A stretch of DNA of 64,000 nucleotides from Mannheimia indoligenes (GTDB taxonomy: Bacteria > Pseudomonadota > Gammaproteobacteria > Enterobacterales > Pasteurellaceae): the NCBI RefSeq assembly GCF_036880405.1, contig NZ_JBAJJM010000002.1, forward strand, positions 1 through 64,000, in the 5' to 3' direction. A program made the translations under genes and the position numbers. This document shows, piece by piece, positions 8,698 to 17,723 of the stretch. Position 1 is the first letter of the stretch. Every line of letters begins with the position of its first letter. Below the pieces are notes generated by a model. The model saw nothing but the letters and a program-made list of their open reading frames with translations, was not told where the DNA came from and ran no database searches.

Positions 8698-10830
8698 TTA
8701 AAATGAGAATTCAACTTTCGTCCAGTAAGTACGAGGCATTCCAACCACCGCAAAACTGCGGTCGTACTGGCCTCGTTGAACTTGCCAGTAGTGTTTATTA
8801 AACAGATTTTCTACCCCTGCACGCAAGGTAACGTTCTGTTTCCCACTCAACGCTAACTGATATTTTGCACCAAGATCGACTGTGGTATAAGACGGTAACT
8901 TATATTGTGCCGCCGTATCTTGGTAGGATTTCCCATAGTGTTGCAAACCGGCATTCAAGCTTAACTGAGGAATAAACGGTGTATCCCATTCCACTGCTGC
9001 CTTTAAGATAATACGAGGGCTGGTAACTTGCACGCCATTCACAATCGTATCAGCATAAGTCGGGAAGTCGAAGACTTTACCCTGATTGTAGCTAATGCCG
9101 ACACTTGGACGCAGAGTTTTATTCAGCAAGTTGGCATAAAGATTGAACTCCACACCTCGATTACGCTCTTTTCCTTGCTCTTTGCCCACCCGCTTTTTCA
9201 GCTCGCCTGTATTACCACGAATAATGCCAGGACGGCTTAATTCATACAGGCTCAGCGTCGTTGTTAATGTTTCATTCCAGTTATGACGTACACCCAGCTC
9301 GGTTTGTTTAGTCACACGAGGGCTATTCATCTCACCGGTATCTGGATCGGCATTACCCGGCTCTAAATCTTCCAAGTAGTTGGCGTAGAATACTGTGTTC
9401 GAGTTTGGCACATATGCCACTGCCACCATTGGGCTGAAACGATCCGCTTTTAATTTTGTATCCGTTGTACGGTTAAGCTGTTCAATCCACTGGAAACGCC
9501 CACCTAATGTAAGGCGGATTTGGTCGTCCATTACACCCAGTGTATCGGCAATCGCAACACTTTGTGCAGTAAATTTATTATCTGCCGCTTGGGATAATGC
9601 ACCGTGTTCAGGCACAGCGACAAAGACAGGGGCAAAGAGATTAGTCGTATATTTTCCGCCACGCTGTTTAGACGGATTATTATCGTGATCACGCTGACGT
9701 TGCACCACATCATACGCTACACTCCAATAATGATTGACCGAAGCTGTTGTAAAATCACCCTGTAATTTTAAATTACCGCTGGTTGTGCGAGAGCGGAAAT
9801 CAATGGCAGTAGCGTTTTCGGCACTGTATTTCCCTTGACTGTCTAGCATTTTTAACTGAGTGAAATTACCGGCATATTTTGATTCCATATGCCCGATACC
9901 GCCCGACATTAACATCCCTTTCAGTAGATCATACTCAAAAGTCAGCATAGCGGTTTCGTCATCTGTTGTCTGGGTAGACCACTTAGGCACAAGATTGATT
10001 TTACCGCTTGGTGCGGTCGGCATAGCAAAGGTTAAGTTTTGCATATCCTGCACTCTGGCACGCCCACCGTCCGCTCGACGTTTGGTTTTGAAATAATCCA
10101 CTCCTACACGCAGCTTCTCACCCCGATAATCAGCCCCAATCGCAATCTCTTTCGCTAACTCATCATAGCCTTGACGATCGGTATTACCGTCACGGTACAA
10201 GCCATTTACCCGAATACCCCATTCATTATTTGCACCAAAACGGCGGGCAATATCGAAAGACTCCTGCCAACGATTATTACTAAACCAGCCTAAACCGATT
10301 TTATTGATCGGCTCATCGGTCGCTCTTTTCGTCTCAATATTGATAGAAGCCCCTGCCGAACCTTCTGGATCCATACCGACAGTTGCCGTTGAAGCACCTT
10401 TAATTAACTGAGCAGACCCGACACTGGAAACCGAGGTATTGTAAGCACCATATAGCCCTGCCAAGCCATTCACACTGAATTGGCGAGCATCTAATTGTAA
10501 GCCACGCACATAAACGCCACCTAATGTATTGGTTTCGCCACCAAAATTCATAATAGAGGCATCGGTTTTGGCTAAGGCATCAACCACATTACGAGGAGCT
10601 TTGTCTGAAAAAGCTTTTTCATCATAATTAATGACTGTAATCGGGGAAGTAAAAGCCAACTGTCTGCCGAGTAGGCTTAAATCCACATCCGCTTTAACAT
10701 TTTCAGCAGCTTTCAAGGTTTCTAATTGTGCCACCACTTTGACTTCTTCCAACGTAGCAACTTTTTCTTCCGCTGCAATTATAGGAGAAATAAAGAGAGT
10801 GGTATAAATCAGGCTATGTTTAAATTTCAT
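8698..10830 (-). CDS. TonB-dependent siderophore receptor
   Basis: A 710-residue outer-membrane receptor. A signal peptide (about residues 1-20, ending IIAAEE) is followed by a TonB box-like segment EEVKVVA, a plug domain (about 55-170, with TLGGVYVRGLQLDARQFSVNG and IKGASTATVG) and a 22-strand barrel ending in a terminal aromatic residue, VEFSF. The length and plug resemble the ferric-siderophore (FhuA/FhuE-like) group; the ligand cannot be told. AAGGTG ribosome site. A Fur box lies just upstream and the ABC gene follows in the same direction, so both are probably expressed under iron limitation. Confidence 0.9.
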   Translation of the reverse strand: MKFKHSLIYTTLFISPIIAAEEKVATLEEVKVVAQLETLKAAENVKADVDLSLLGRQLAFTSPITVINYDEKAFSDKAPRNVVDALAKTDASIMNFGGETNTLGGVYVRGLQLDARQFSVNGLAGLYGAYNTSVSSVGSAQLIKGASTATVGMDPEGSAGASINIETKRATDEPINKIGLGWFSNNRWQESFDIARRFGANNEWGIRVNGLYRDGNTDRQGYDELAKEIAIGADYRGEKLRVGVDYFKTKRRADGGRARVQDMQNLTFAMPTAPSGKINLVPKWSTQTTDDETAMLTFEYDLLKGMLMSGGIGHMESKYAGNFTQLKMLDSQGKYSAENATAIDFRSRTTSGNLKLQGDFTTASVNHYWSVAYDVVQRQRDHDNNPSKQRGGKYTTNLFAPVFVAVPEHGALSQAADNKFTAQSVAIADTLGVMDDQIRLTLGGRFQWIEQLNRTTDTKLKADRFSPMVAVAYVPNSNTVFYANYLEDLEPGNADPDTGEMNSPRVTKQTELGVRHNWNETLTTTLSLYELSRPGIIRGNTGELKKRVGKEQGKERNRGVEFNLYANLLNKTLRPSVGISYNQGKVFDFPTYADTIVNGVQVTSPRIILKAAVEWDTPFIPQLSLNAGLQHYGKSYQDTAAQYKLPSYTTVDLGAKYQLALSGKQNVTLRAGVENLFNKHYWQVQRGQYDRSFAVVGMPRTYWTKVEFSF

Positions 10831-10849
10831 TTTAACACCTTAGATAATA

Positions 10850-10868
10850 TCAAGAATAATTCTCAATA
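10850..10868. promoter_or_regulatory. Probable Fur box of the siderophore receptor
   Basis: On the minus strand the site contains TTGAGAAT followed by T and ATTCTTGA, close to the common Fur-box form with arms TGAGAAT and ATTCTCA. It starts 20 bases upstream of the receptor ATG, where bound Fur would block transcription when iron is plentiful. Confidence 0.65.
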
Positions 10869-11024
10869 ATATAATTTATTGCTAAATAAAAATCAAGCTA
10901 AACCGGTTTAGCTGTCTTAATTACAGCCGTAGGCATTTATCATATAAACAACAAGCGGTTGGAGTTACTGAAAAATTTGCAAAATTTCGGTAAAATCCTG
11001 CCGCTTGTTAGTTTTTAGAATTGT

Positions 11025-11609
11025 ATGAATAAACCTCTTGCTTTCTTTCTAATGGGGCGACTGCATCGGGGAAAGTCTATTTAGACATCAAACTTCTCAA
11101 ATTTTGCCGGTCAGTAGCTCAAACCGAATGATAGCCAACGTATCAACTGAGCCTTGGGAGTGTTTTATATTTCCGGTAAAACAATGGCAGAAATCACTGC
11201 TGAACAGGGCGAGGTAATCCCCTAAGAGATTTTTCAATTTGCGATTGTGCCACAGGACAGAGCGGTGCTACATCAACGTATTGAACAACGCGTTAAAAAT
11301 ATGATGACACAAGCTTTGAATAAGAGGTTTGTAAACTGTTTGAGTACGGGGATTTATCCTGCTCTACCTTCAATCCGTTGTGTCGGCTATCGCCAGATGT
11401 GGGAGTATTTAGCGGTAGAAATCAGCTTGGAGAAGGCGAAGTTGTGCAACACGCCAGCTGACGAAACGACCAATCACTTGGTTAAGAGGTTGGAGCAGTG
11501 AGCTGACTTGGCTTGACTTGACATCTCGGATCCGGAAGGGGAATACCAAAAATTGCGTGAGAACGCGGCACAAAAGGTTAAAAATTTAAACAAAAGCAAC
11601 CGCTTGTGA
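11025..11609 (+). pseudogene. miaA: Decayed tRNA dimethylallyltransferase gene (miaA remnant)
   Basis: MiaA adds a dimethylallyl group to A37 of tRNAs that read U-starting codons. The remnant starts with ATG and MNKPLAFFLMG, then loses two bases in the Walker A motif (GPTASGKT). A large internal deletion follows. Pieces return in changing frames: DSQR, then FYISGKTMAEI (about 11163), a stop in place of a codon before EIFQFAIVPQDR, and LHQRIEQR with LPSIRCVGYRQMWEYL (11268-11415). The C-terminal tail is recognisable up to the TGA at 11607. At 585 bp it is under two thirds of a normal gene, with several frameshifts and at least one stop. It cannot make an active enzyme. Confidence 0.9.
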
Positions 11610-11610
11610 G

Positions 11611-12615
11611 TTAGCCAATTTTAGTAATACCAAGATGGGCATAGGTTCTATTGGTTGCAATTCTTCCTCTTGGCGTGCGTTGTAGGAAGCCTTGTTGAAT
11701 GAGATAAGGCTCTAGTACGTCTTCTATTGTATCTCGCTCTTCGCCAATCGCTGCTGCAAGGTTATCCAAACCAACAGGTCCGCCGTCAAAACGCTCTACA
11801 ATCGCTTGTAAGAGTTTGATATCCATAAAATCAAAACCTTCAGAATCTACATCAAGCATTGCTAAGGCTTGCTTTGCAATATCAGACGTAATAATGCCGT
11901 TATTGCGAACATCCGCGTAATCTCGCACACGGCGAAGTAGGCGGTTAGCAATACGAGGTGTACCACGTGAGCGGCGAGCTACTTCATAAGCTCCATCTGC
12001 GGATAAATTAAGATTGAGACAGGCCGCACTGCGTTTTACAATTAACGTGAGATCGTCCACTGAATAAAATTCTAACCGCTGTACAATGCCAAAGCGATCC
12101 CGTAATGGTGAGGTGAGTGATCCAGCACGAGTAGTTGCCCCCACTAAGGTAAAGGGAGGTAGATCAAGTTTAATTGATCGTGCGGCAGGACCTTCACCAA
12201 TCATAATATCGAGTTGATAATCTTCCATTGCAGGATAAAGCACTTCCTCGATAGCGGGAGATAAGCGATGAATTTCATCAATGAAAAGTACATCATAAGG
12301 CTCAAGGTTAGTGAGCATTGCGGCTAAATCGCCAGCTTTTTCTAATACAGGTCCGGAAGTCGTGCGGATATTCACGCCCATTTCATTTGCCACAATATTG
12401 GCAAGGGTGGTTTTACCTAAACCGGGAGGACCAAAAATCAGTAAATGATCGAGAGCCTCATCACGCAATTTGGCGGCTTTGATGAAGATCTCCATTTGAT
12501 CACGCACAGATGGCTGTCCAACGTAATCGGTAAGTAATTTAGGGCGAATTGCTCGGTCGATGACTTCTTCCTCACGCTTTGGCGAGGCACTGATGATTCT
12601 ATCTGCTTCAATCAT
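11611..12615 (-). CDS. ruvB: Holliday junction branch migration helicase RuvB
   Basis: A 334-residue AAA+ motor that forms hexameric rings on either side of a RuvA-bound Holliday junction and drives branch migration in recombination and repair. Walker A GPPGLGKTT is near residues 64-72, Walker B with DEIHRLS near 113, sensor GATTRAGSLTSPLRDRFG near 160-177, and a C-terminal winged-helix domain ends in GRIATNRTYAHLG. It follows ruvA by ten bases. The 3' end is two bases from the miaA remnant on the other strand. Confidence 0.97.
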   Translation of the reverse strand: MIEADRIISASPKREEEVIDRAIRPKLLTDYVGQPSVRDQMEIFIKAAKLRDEALDHLLIFGPPGLGKTTLANIVANEMGVNIRTTSGPVLEKAGDLAAMLTNLEPYDVLFIDEIHRLSPAIEEVLYPAMEDYQLDIMIGEGPAARSIKLDLPPFTLVGATTRAGSLTSPLRDRFGIVQRLEFYSVDDLTLIVKRSAACLNLNLSADGAYEVARRSRGTPRIANRLLRRVRDYADVRNNGIITSDIAKQALAMLDVDSEGFDFMDIKLLQAIVERFDGGPVGLDNLAAAIGEERDTIEDVLEPYLIQQGFLQRTPRGRIATNRTYAHLGITKIG

Positions 12616-12625
12616 AATTTAATAT

Positions 12626-13231
12626 TTATAAGGAATTTTTTAATGCCTCACGAATGAGTTGCTCGCTCGTTGCTCCTGCTTTATTGACCTTCTTGATCAT
12701 TTTCTCTGCATCATTTGGTTTGTAACCTAAAGCAATTAGAGCATCAAGAGCTTCATTTGCCGGGTCTGGTGTGCTGCTTGCCACAATTTGATCGTGTGAA
12801 ACTTCAACAAAGAAATCGCTTTGGGCAATGCCTTTGAATTTACCTTTTAGCTCAACAAGCAAACGTTCTGCGGTTTTTCTACCAATACCCGGAATTTTCG
12901 TGAGTTTTGCTAACTCTTCATTTTCAATTGCTGTCGCAAATTGTGAAACCGACATTGCAGAAAGAATGGCAAGAGCAAGTTTTGGACCAACACCATTGGT
13001 TTTAATTAACTCACGAAATAAGGTTCTATCTTGTTTTTGAGCAAAACCAAAGAGCAAGTGAGCATCTTCTCGCACAACTAAATGCGTGAAAATAGTCGTT
13101 TCATCGCCTATTTGTGGTAGGCTGTAGAAACTTGTCATTGGGAGTAGCAGCTCATAGCCTACACCTTGTACGTCCAGTAAAATTTCCGGTGGCTGCTTTT
13201 CAATAATCTTGCCGTGTAATCGTCCTATCAT
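12626..13231 (-). CDS. ruvA: Holliday junction DNA-binding protein RuvA
   Basis: A 201-residue protein that binds four-way junctions as a tetramer and loads RuvB. It starts MIGRLHGKIIEKQPPEILLDVQGVGYE in the OB-fold domain, has paired helix-hairpin-helix segments (NGVGPKLALAIL near residue 80 and IPGIGRKTAERLLVELK near 113-129) and a C-terminal RuvB-binding domain from about 155. First gene of a ruvAB operon. ruvC, often upstream in this family, is not next to it; a LysE gene lies there instead. Confidence 0.97.
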   Translation of the reverse strand: MIGRLHGKIIEKQPPEILLDVQGVGYELLLPMTSFYSLPQIGDETTIFTHLVVREDAHLLFGFAQKQDRTLFRELIKTNGVGPKLALAILSAMSVSQFATAIENEELAKLTKIPGIGRKTAERLLVELKGKFKGIAQSDFFVEVSHDQIVASSTPDPANEALDALIALGYKPNDAEKMIKKVNKAGATSEQLIREALKNSL

Positions 13232-13339
13232 TGTTTTATCCGAAAGTTAAAATTGGCAGTAGCATAGCAGAAACTGTATAAAATAACACTGTTGAATTTA
13301 TGTTAAATATGCAAAATTTTGTAAAAAAACGACCGCTTG

Positions 13340-13966
13340 TTAGCTGATGAGATGAGTAAATCCTTCATAAATCAACATCAAACCAAACAGGATAAAAATC
13401 ACACCTGAGATGTTATCAATATAGCGACTATGCTTTGAGTAAAATTGTCTGATAGGCTTACGAGAAAAGAGTAGGGCTACCACACAGAAATAAGCTAATG
13501 TGCTTATCACAAATAAAAAGAGTAGCTCAAACATTTGTGATGTTTGAGTGAAATTACTTAAATAAGCAGAAACAACGCTGGTAAAGTAAACGCCTGCTTT
13601 CGCATTGAAAATATTGATTAATAAGCCTTTTCTAATTTCTTCACAGTTATTGAGCGGCATTAGTTTGGTTTTATGTTCTTTAAATGTAACACTTTCAGTT
13701 ACTCTTACCATTTTTGAGCCGATATATACAAGGTAGCAACCACCAATTAACATAACACTATATTGGAAAATTTCACCCATACTTTTGCTTAACCAAGCCA
13801 GCCCGAAAATAGCGAAACTTGCCCAAAAGATAATGCCAATAGAAATACCGATTGCCGCTAAAATGCCTTTTTTAATTGAGTGGCTTGCGGATTGTCTTAC
13901 TACATAAAAGAAATCGGGACCGGGAGTTATTAGCCCGGCTAAGTGGATAAATAAAATTGTCAGCAT
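13340..13966 (-). CDS. LysE/RhtB family amino-acid exporter
   Basis: A 208-residue inner-membrane protein with about six helices. The N-terminal GLITPGPDFFYVVRQS (residues 11-26) is the family hallmark. Members export amino acids or related compounds such as homoserine, threonine or lysine; the substrate here is unknown. It begins five bases after pgpA and closes the nusB-thiL-pgpA unit, an order I recall from other Pasteurellaceae. Confidence 0.88.
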   Translation of the reverse strand: MLTILFIHLAGLITPGPDFFYVVRQSASHSIKKGILAAIGISIGIIFWASFAIFGLAWLSKSMGEIFQYSVMLIGGCYLVYIGSKMVRVTESVTFKEHKTKLMPLNNCEEIRKGLLINIFNAKAGVYFTSVVSAYLSNFTQTSQMFELLFLFVISTLAYFCVVALLFSRKPIRQFYSKHSRYIDNISGVIFILFGLMLIYEGFTHLIS

Positions 13967-13971
13967 AATGT

Positions 13972-14445
13972 TTAAATAAAATAGTACAAAAGATGAAGTG
14001 AAATAAGAGCAAAAATGGCTGCAAGAATATCATCAAACATAATGCCTAAACCACTTTCTAATTTTTCGTCAAAATAGCGGATTGGGAATGGTTTGAGAAT
14101 ATCAAAAATGCGGAAGCTGATAAAAGCTAATACATAACCTAATAAATTATATTCAGGTAGATAAGTAAACATTAAAAAGATAGCAACGATTTCGTCCCAA
14201 ACAATTCGCCCATCATCGTGAACATTCAGATCTTGGCTGGTTTTGTTGCAGATATAGCACCCTGAAATAAAGCTAATTAGGGTAAGAATCGCAAAGAAAA
14301 TACTGGACTGGGTTACTGTCCATAAAATAATAGCAAGCATTAAACCTACTAGGCTTCCCCAAGTGCCGGGGGCTGGTCTTAATAAACCGGAACCAAAGCC
14401 TACTGCTAAAAAATGAATTGGATTTTTAAGATTAATTGGTTTCAT
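13972..14445 (-). CDS. pgpA: Phosphatidylglycerophosphatase A
   Basis: A 157-residue inner-membrane phosphatase that removes the phosphate of phosphatidylglycerophosphate to give phosphatidylglycerol. The family landmarks are GSGLLRPAPGTWGSLVG (about residues 18-34) and DDGRIVWDEIVA (about 76-87); the Asp-rich FDDILAAIFA near the C-terminus also fits. It starts five bases after thiL and shares its transcript. Confidence 0.93.
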   Translation of the reverse strand: MKPINLKNPIHFLAVGFGSGLLRPAPGTWGSLVGLMLAIILWTVTQSSIFFAILTLISFISGCYICNKTSQDLNVHDDGRIVWDEIVAIFLMFTYLPEYNLLGYVLAFISFRIFDILKPFPIRYFDEKLESGLGIMFDDILAAIFALISLHLLYYFI

Positions 14446-14450
14446 AATCG

Positions 14451-15431
14451 TTATTTTTTGAAATGATCGAAGCCTCTTTGAGCGGGTAATGTTACGATTT
14501 CATTATTGCGTAGTACGGTTAAGCCTTCTTTGGCAGAGCGAATTTGCCCTATACAAGTATAGCTTACGCCAATGTTGGCGAGGGCTTTTTCTAGTTTGTG
14601 TTTATTATCGTTATGAACGGTAAAACAAAGCTCGTAATCTTCCCCGCCACTTAATGCAAAATGTTCGGCATCTTCTTTTGAATAGCAGTTTAGTAGAGAT
14701 TCAGAAAGTGGTAAATCATCAAGATTTAAGACCGCACCGCAGTTACTGCGTTTTAAAATATGCCCTAAATCAGAAAGTAAACCGTCTGAAATATCAATAG
14801 CAGCATTAGCAATAGTAGCAATCGTTAAGCCAAGCAATACACGGGGTGTCGGACGTAAATGGCGTTGAATAAGATAGCTTTCATCTTTATTCCAACTTAT
14901 ATTATCGGTTTTCCGGTTAAGCAGTAATTGCAAACCGGCGGAACTATCGCCCAGTGTGCCGGAAACATAGATCCAATCGCCTACTTTGGCATTGTGGCGG
15001 AATAGTCCTTTATCTTGAGGCACAATACCTTGTGCCGTAATGGTTAAAGATAAATGCCCTTTGGTAGTATCGCCACCAATGAGATCAACATTGTAGTGGT
15101 CTAAAATATCAAAGAAATGTTCGCTAAACTCAGCCAACCAATCGTGATCGATTTCAGGTAAGGTTAAAGCTAAGGAGAGCCAAGCAGGCTCAGCTCCCAT
15201 TGAGGCGAGATCGCTTAAGTTTACCGCCACACTTTTATATGCCAAATCAGCAGGTGAAATAGTGGGAAGAAAGTGAGCACCACAAACTAATGTATCTGTT
15301 GTAATAGCAAGTTGTTGATTTGGTTTCAGTGAGGTAACTGCACAATCATCGCCAATAGCCAGCACAACATCTCTGCGAGCCGGACGTTGAGAGGCATTGA
15401 AATAACGTTCGATAATATCAAATTCACCCAT
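14451..15431 (-). CDS. thiL: Thiamine-monophosphate kinase
   Basis: A 326-residue cytosolic kinase of the PurM-like fold that phosphorylates thiamine monophosphate to the active cofactor thiamine diphosphate. It opens with GEFDIIERYF, then the metal-binding AIGDDCAV (about 27-34), NLSDLASMGAEPAWLSL near 72 and DLIGGDTTKG near 117. ISDGLLSDLGHI near residue 214 and SGGEDYELCFT near 262 complete the family set. It lies between nusB and pgpA, but a stem-loop separates it from nusB. Confidence 0.95.
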   Translation of the reverse strand: MGEFDIIERYFNASQRPARRDVVLAIGDDCAVTSLKPNQQLAITTDTLVCGAHFLPTISPADLAYKSVAVNLSDLASMGAEPAWLSLALTLPEIDHDWLAEFSEHFFDILDHYNVDLIGGDTTKGHLSLTITAQGIVPQDKGLFRHNAKVGDWIYVSGTLGDSSAGLQLLLNRKTDNISWNKDESYLIQRHLRPTPRVLLGLTIATIANAAIDISDGLLSDLGHILKRSNCGAVLNLDDLPLSESLLNCYSKEDAEHFALSGGEDYELCFTVHNDNKHKLEKALANIGVSYTCIGQIRSAKEGLTVLRNNEIVTLPAQRGFDHFKK

Positions 15432-15462
15432 AAAATATCCTTAAACCTTATGATCAACAAAA

Positions 15463-15488
15463 TCCCCAATTTCATACAAAATTGGGGA
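15463..15488 (-). terminator. Stem-loop between nusB and thiL, possible terminator or attenuator
   Basis: TCCCCAAT (15463-15470) pairs with ATTGGGGA (15481-15488) across a ten-base loop; on the minus-strand transcript it is followed by TTTTG. It could reduce read-through from nusB into thiL. Confidence 0.55.
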
Positions 15489-15493
15489 ATATT

Positions 15494-15907
15494 TTATTTC
15501 TTACCGAGTGCCGGAGCCAGTTTATCTAAAATACCGTTGATGTATTTGTGGCTGTCATCAGAACCAAACACTTTTGCGACTTCAATACCTTCATTTATTA
15601 CAACACGGAAAGGCACATCATTTTCAAATTTTAGTTCATAGCCTGATAAGCGAAGAATAGAACGCTCGATAGGATCGATATCGTCTTCAGCTCGATCTAA
15701 ATAAGGGCGTAATGCTTCATCAATGGCTTCAACATTATCTACAACGCCACGAAAAAGTTTGCGGAAATAAGGCATATCCACGCCTTTCATATCTTGATCG
15801 GCAATAAATGCTAATTCCACTTCTTCAACCGTATTTTTGGAGATATACCAAGAATAAATGGCTTGAACCGCACACTCTCTTGCACGGCGACGTGGGGAAA
15901 CTTTCAT
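15494..15907 (-). CDS. nusB: Transcription antitermination factor NusB
   Basis: A 137-residue RNA-binding protein that, with S10 (NusE), assembles the antitermination complex on boxA of rRNA transcripts. It starts MKVSPRRRARECAVQAIYSW; the C-terminal half has DIDPIERSILRLSGYEL and VVINEGIEVAKVFGSDDSHKYINGILD. I use the ATG at 15907 behind AGAGG; an upstream TTG in frame at 15931 would add eight residues with no family support. ribH, usually directly upstream, is absent and comE precedes it. Confidence 0.95.
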   Translation of the reverse strand: MKVSPRRRARECAVQAIYSWYISKNTVEEVELAFIADQDMKGVDMPYFRKLFRGVVDNVEAIDEALRPYLDRAEDDIDPIERSILRLSGYELKFENDVPFRVVINEGIEVAKVFGSDDSHKYINGILDKLAPALGKK

Positions 15908-15986
15908 AAAACCTCTAATTCTATAACACAAAAAATGACGGCTGATTCTAGCATACTTCCCCTATTTTTGCTTGCGTTTATCTTCG

Positions 15987-17300
15987 CTATTTTGATTTTT
16001 TCGTACTGCTTACTTTTTCGTTCGATTGAAGAATGTAGGGAGTAACGAAAATGACAAGTTCTCGTTTGCTGATTTTATCTCTAGTTTGGCTGAATAAACG
16101 CTTAATAAAGGGAATTGAACCTAAAACAGGCACTTTATCTTCCCCTTTTTGGGCTAAATGTTGAAAAATTCCACCTAATACAATAGTTTCCCCGTGTTTA
16201 GCAAAAACTTGTGTGTTGAGTTCTTGCTTATCAATAGTAATTAAACCGCTACTACCGGATTGAGAGTTCGGCGAGTTTTGGGTTACGACTAAATCCAGTA
16301 AAATTTGATTTTGAGTAGAAAGATGAGGAACAACTTCCAATCCTAACACCGCTTCTTTAAATTCGACATCGGTTGCTTCTGATTTGGTGTTATACATTAC
16401 ATAAGGAATTTCTGTACCTTGCTTGATGCTTGCAGGTTTTTTATTCGTGGTTAAAAGACGAGGACTGGCAATAATTTCCACACTGTTTTCCTGCTCTAAT
16501 GCACTAAGTTCCAAATCTAGCACACGGCTATTAATGGAAGCCACTTGTAAAACGGCGGAAGCTCCATTCGCAACAGGGAAATTCACATTGAGATTATTGG
16601 CTACATTACTTAATCCATTACCTTCAAGTCGTCCGCCAAATTTATAGTGATCAGCTCCTCTGGAAAACATTCCCCAACGCACTCCCAGTTCTTGCAAATG
16701 TTCGCTACTGATAGTAACGATGCGAGCTTCAATCGCAATTTGTTCTGTAGGTTGGTCTAGTTTTTTGACTAATCGCTCAATATTTTGCAGTGATTTCGCA
16801 CTATCTTTAATAATTAAGCTATTACTTCGCTCATCAAAATGGATATAGCCATTCTCAGATAAAAACGTACCACTACCTTTAGTTAAAGATTCAATCACTT
16901 CTGAGGCTTTCGCATAATTGAGCTTTATCGTTTTAGTCATCAACTTTGGAGTGGTTACAAGCGGTGGATTTTGTCCGTTATTTTGCAAATGGGTAATAGG
17001 TATTGTATTCAAATCAGCTATTTTTTCTTCTTTCTTATTAATATAAACAATATCACCTTCATAAGTGAGCGATAATTTATTCACTTTGCTGAGTGTTTTA
17101 AATATCTCTTCAATAGATTTGTTTTCTAATCTTAATGTAGATTTAGTTTGAATATCATCCTCTAATACTATATTTTTCCCTGTTTCTTCGGATAAATAAG
17201 TAAGCAGAAGTGAAGTTGGTGCATTTTTTACTGCAAGAGAAATAGTATCAGCCAACGCTAGTGAAGAGCTAAATAATAAATAAAGAAAAACTCTGAACAT
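15987..17300 (-). CDS. comE: Competence secretin ComE (PilQ/HofQ homologue)
   Basis: A 437-residue outer-membrane secretin through which the type IV pilus passes and incoming DNA enters. Signal peptide about residues 1-17, then an N-terminal STN-like domain (LSEETGKNIVLEDDI), an N1 domain with SNSLIIKDSAKSLQNIERLVKKLD (about 158) and the secretin core (from about 245) with IIASPRLLTTNKKPASIKQGTEIPY, VLGLEVVPHL and HGETIVLGGIF. It ends with VPVLGSIPFIKRLFS and VIFVTPYIL. Last gene of comABCDE, 79 bases before nusB. comF does not follow here. Confidence 0.93.
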   Translation of the reverse strand: MFRVFLYLLFSSSLALADTISLAVKNAPTSLLLTYLSEETGKNIVLEDDIQTKSTLRLENKSIEEIFKTLSKVNKLSLTYEGDIVYINKKEEKIADLNTIPITHLQNNGQNPPLVTTPKLMTKTIKLNYAKASEVIESLTKGSGTFLSENGYIHFDERSNSLIIKDSAKSLQNIERLVKKLDQPTEQIAIEARIVTISSEHLQELGVRWGMFSRGADHYKFGGRLEGNGLSNVANNLNVNFPVANGASAVLQVASINSRVLDLELSALEQENSVEIIASPRLLTTNKKPASIKQGTEIPYVMYNTKSEATDVEFKEAVLGLEVVPHLSTQNQILLDLVVTQNSPNSQSGSSGLITIDKQELNTQVFAKHGETIVLGGIFQHLAQKGEDKVPVLGSIPFIKRLFSQTRDKISKRELVIFVTPYILQSNEKVSSTKKSK

Positions 17301-17308
17301 ACTAACCC

Positions 17309-17722
17309 CTATAGTTTTATGGTGATCTCATACGGAAAATGACAATCTTTTGTGAGTTTCCAATTAATATAAGTGAGTGATTTTAAATTAATGTTTTTTA
17401 TCTCAATTTCTTGATTTTGAATGAACTGGTTTTCCTTGAAATCAAGTAATTGTTCTTTTTCATCGATAAACAAGGCTGTAGAATGTTCATTAATTTTAAC
17501 TAAGCCAATAAGTTTTAATTTCTCAAATTCAGTAAGTAAATTGAGAGATTTTTTATGCTCCAAAGTCTTGCAAGCGGTTAAATTTTCCGAATTTTTTGCA
17601 ATTTCAGGTAGAACTTCAACAGTATTCTGTTCATTTTTCATCTGAGGCTGTTCACCAAAAAATGGATCGATAGCCGTAGCGTTAAAACTAATGAATAAAA
17701 AAGAGAAAAAATAGTTACGCAT
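17309..17722 (-). CDS. comD: Competence protein ComD (HofP/PilP-like)
   Basis: A 137-residue small protein assigned mainly by position, fourth of comABCDE. It has a signal-like start (MRNYFFSFLFISFNATAIDP) and a C-terminal region with KLIGLVKINEHSTALFIDEKEQ, which resembles the PilP beta-domain that links the inner-membrane PilM-N-O complex to the secretin. Sequence drift in this gene is expected within the family. One base separates it from comC. Confidence 0.75.
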   Translation of the reverse strand: MRNYFFSFLFISFNATAIDPFFGEQPQMKNEQNTVEVLPEIAKNSENLTACKTLEHKKSLNLLTEFEKLKLIGLVKINEHSTALFIDEKEQLLDFKENQFIQNQEIEIKNINLKSLTYINWKLTKDCHFPYEITIKL

Positions 17723-17723
17723 A

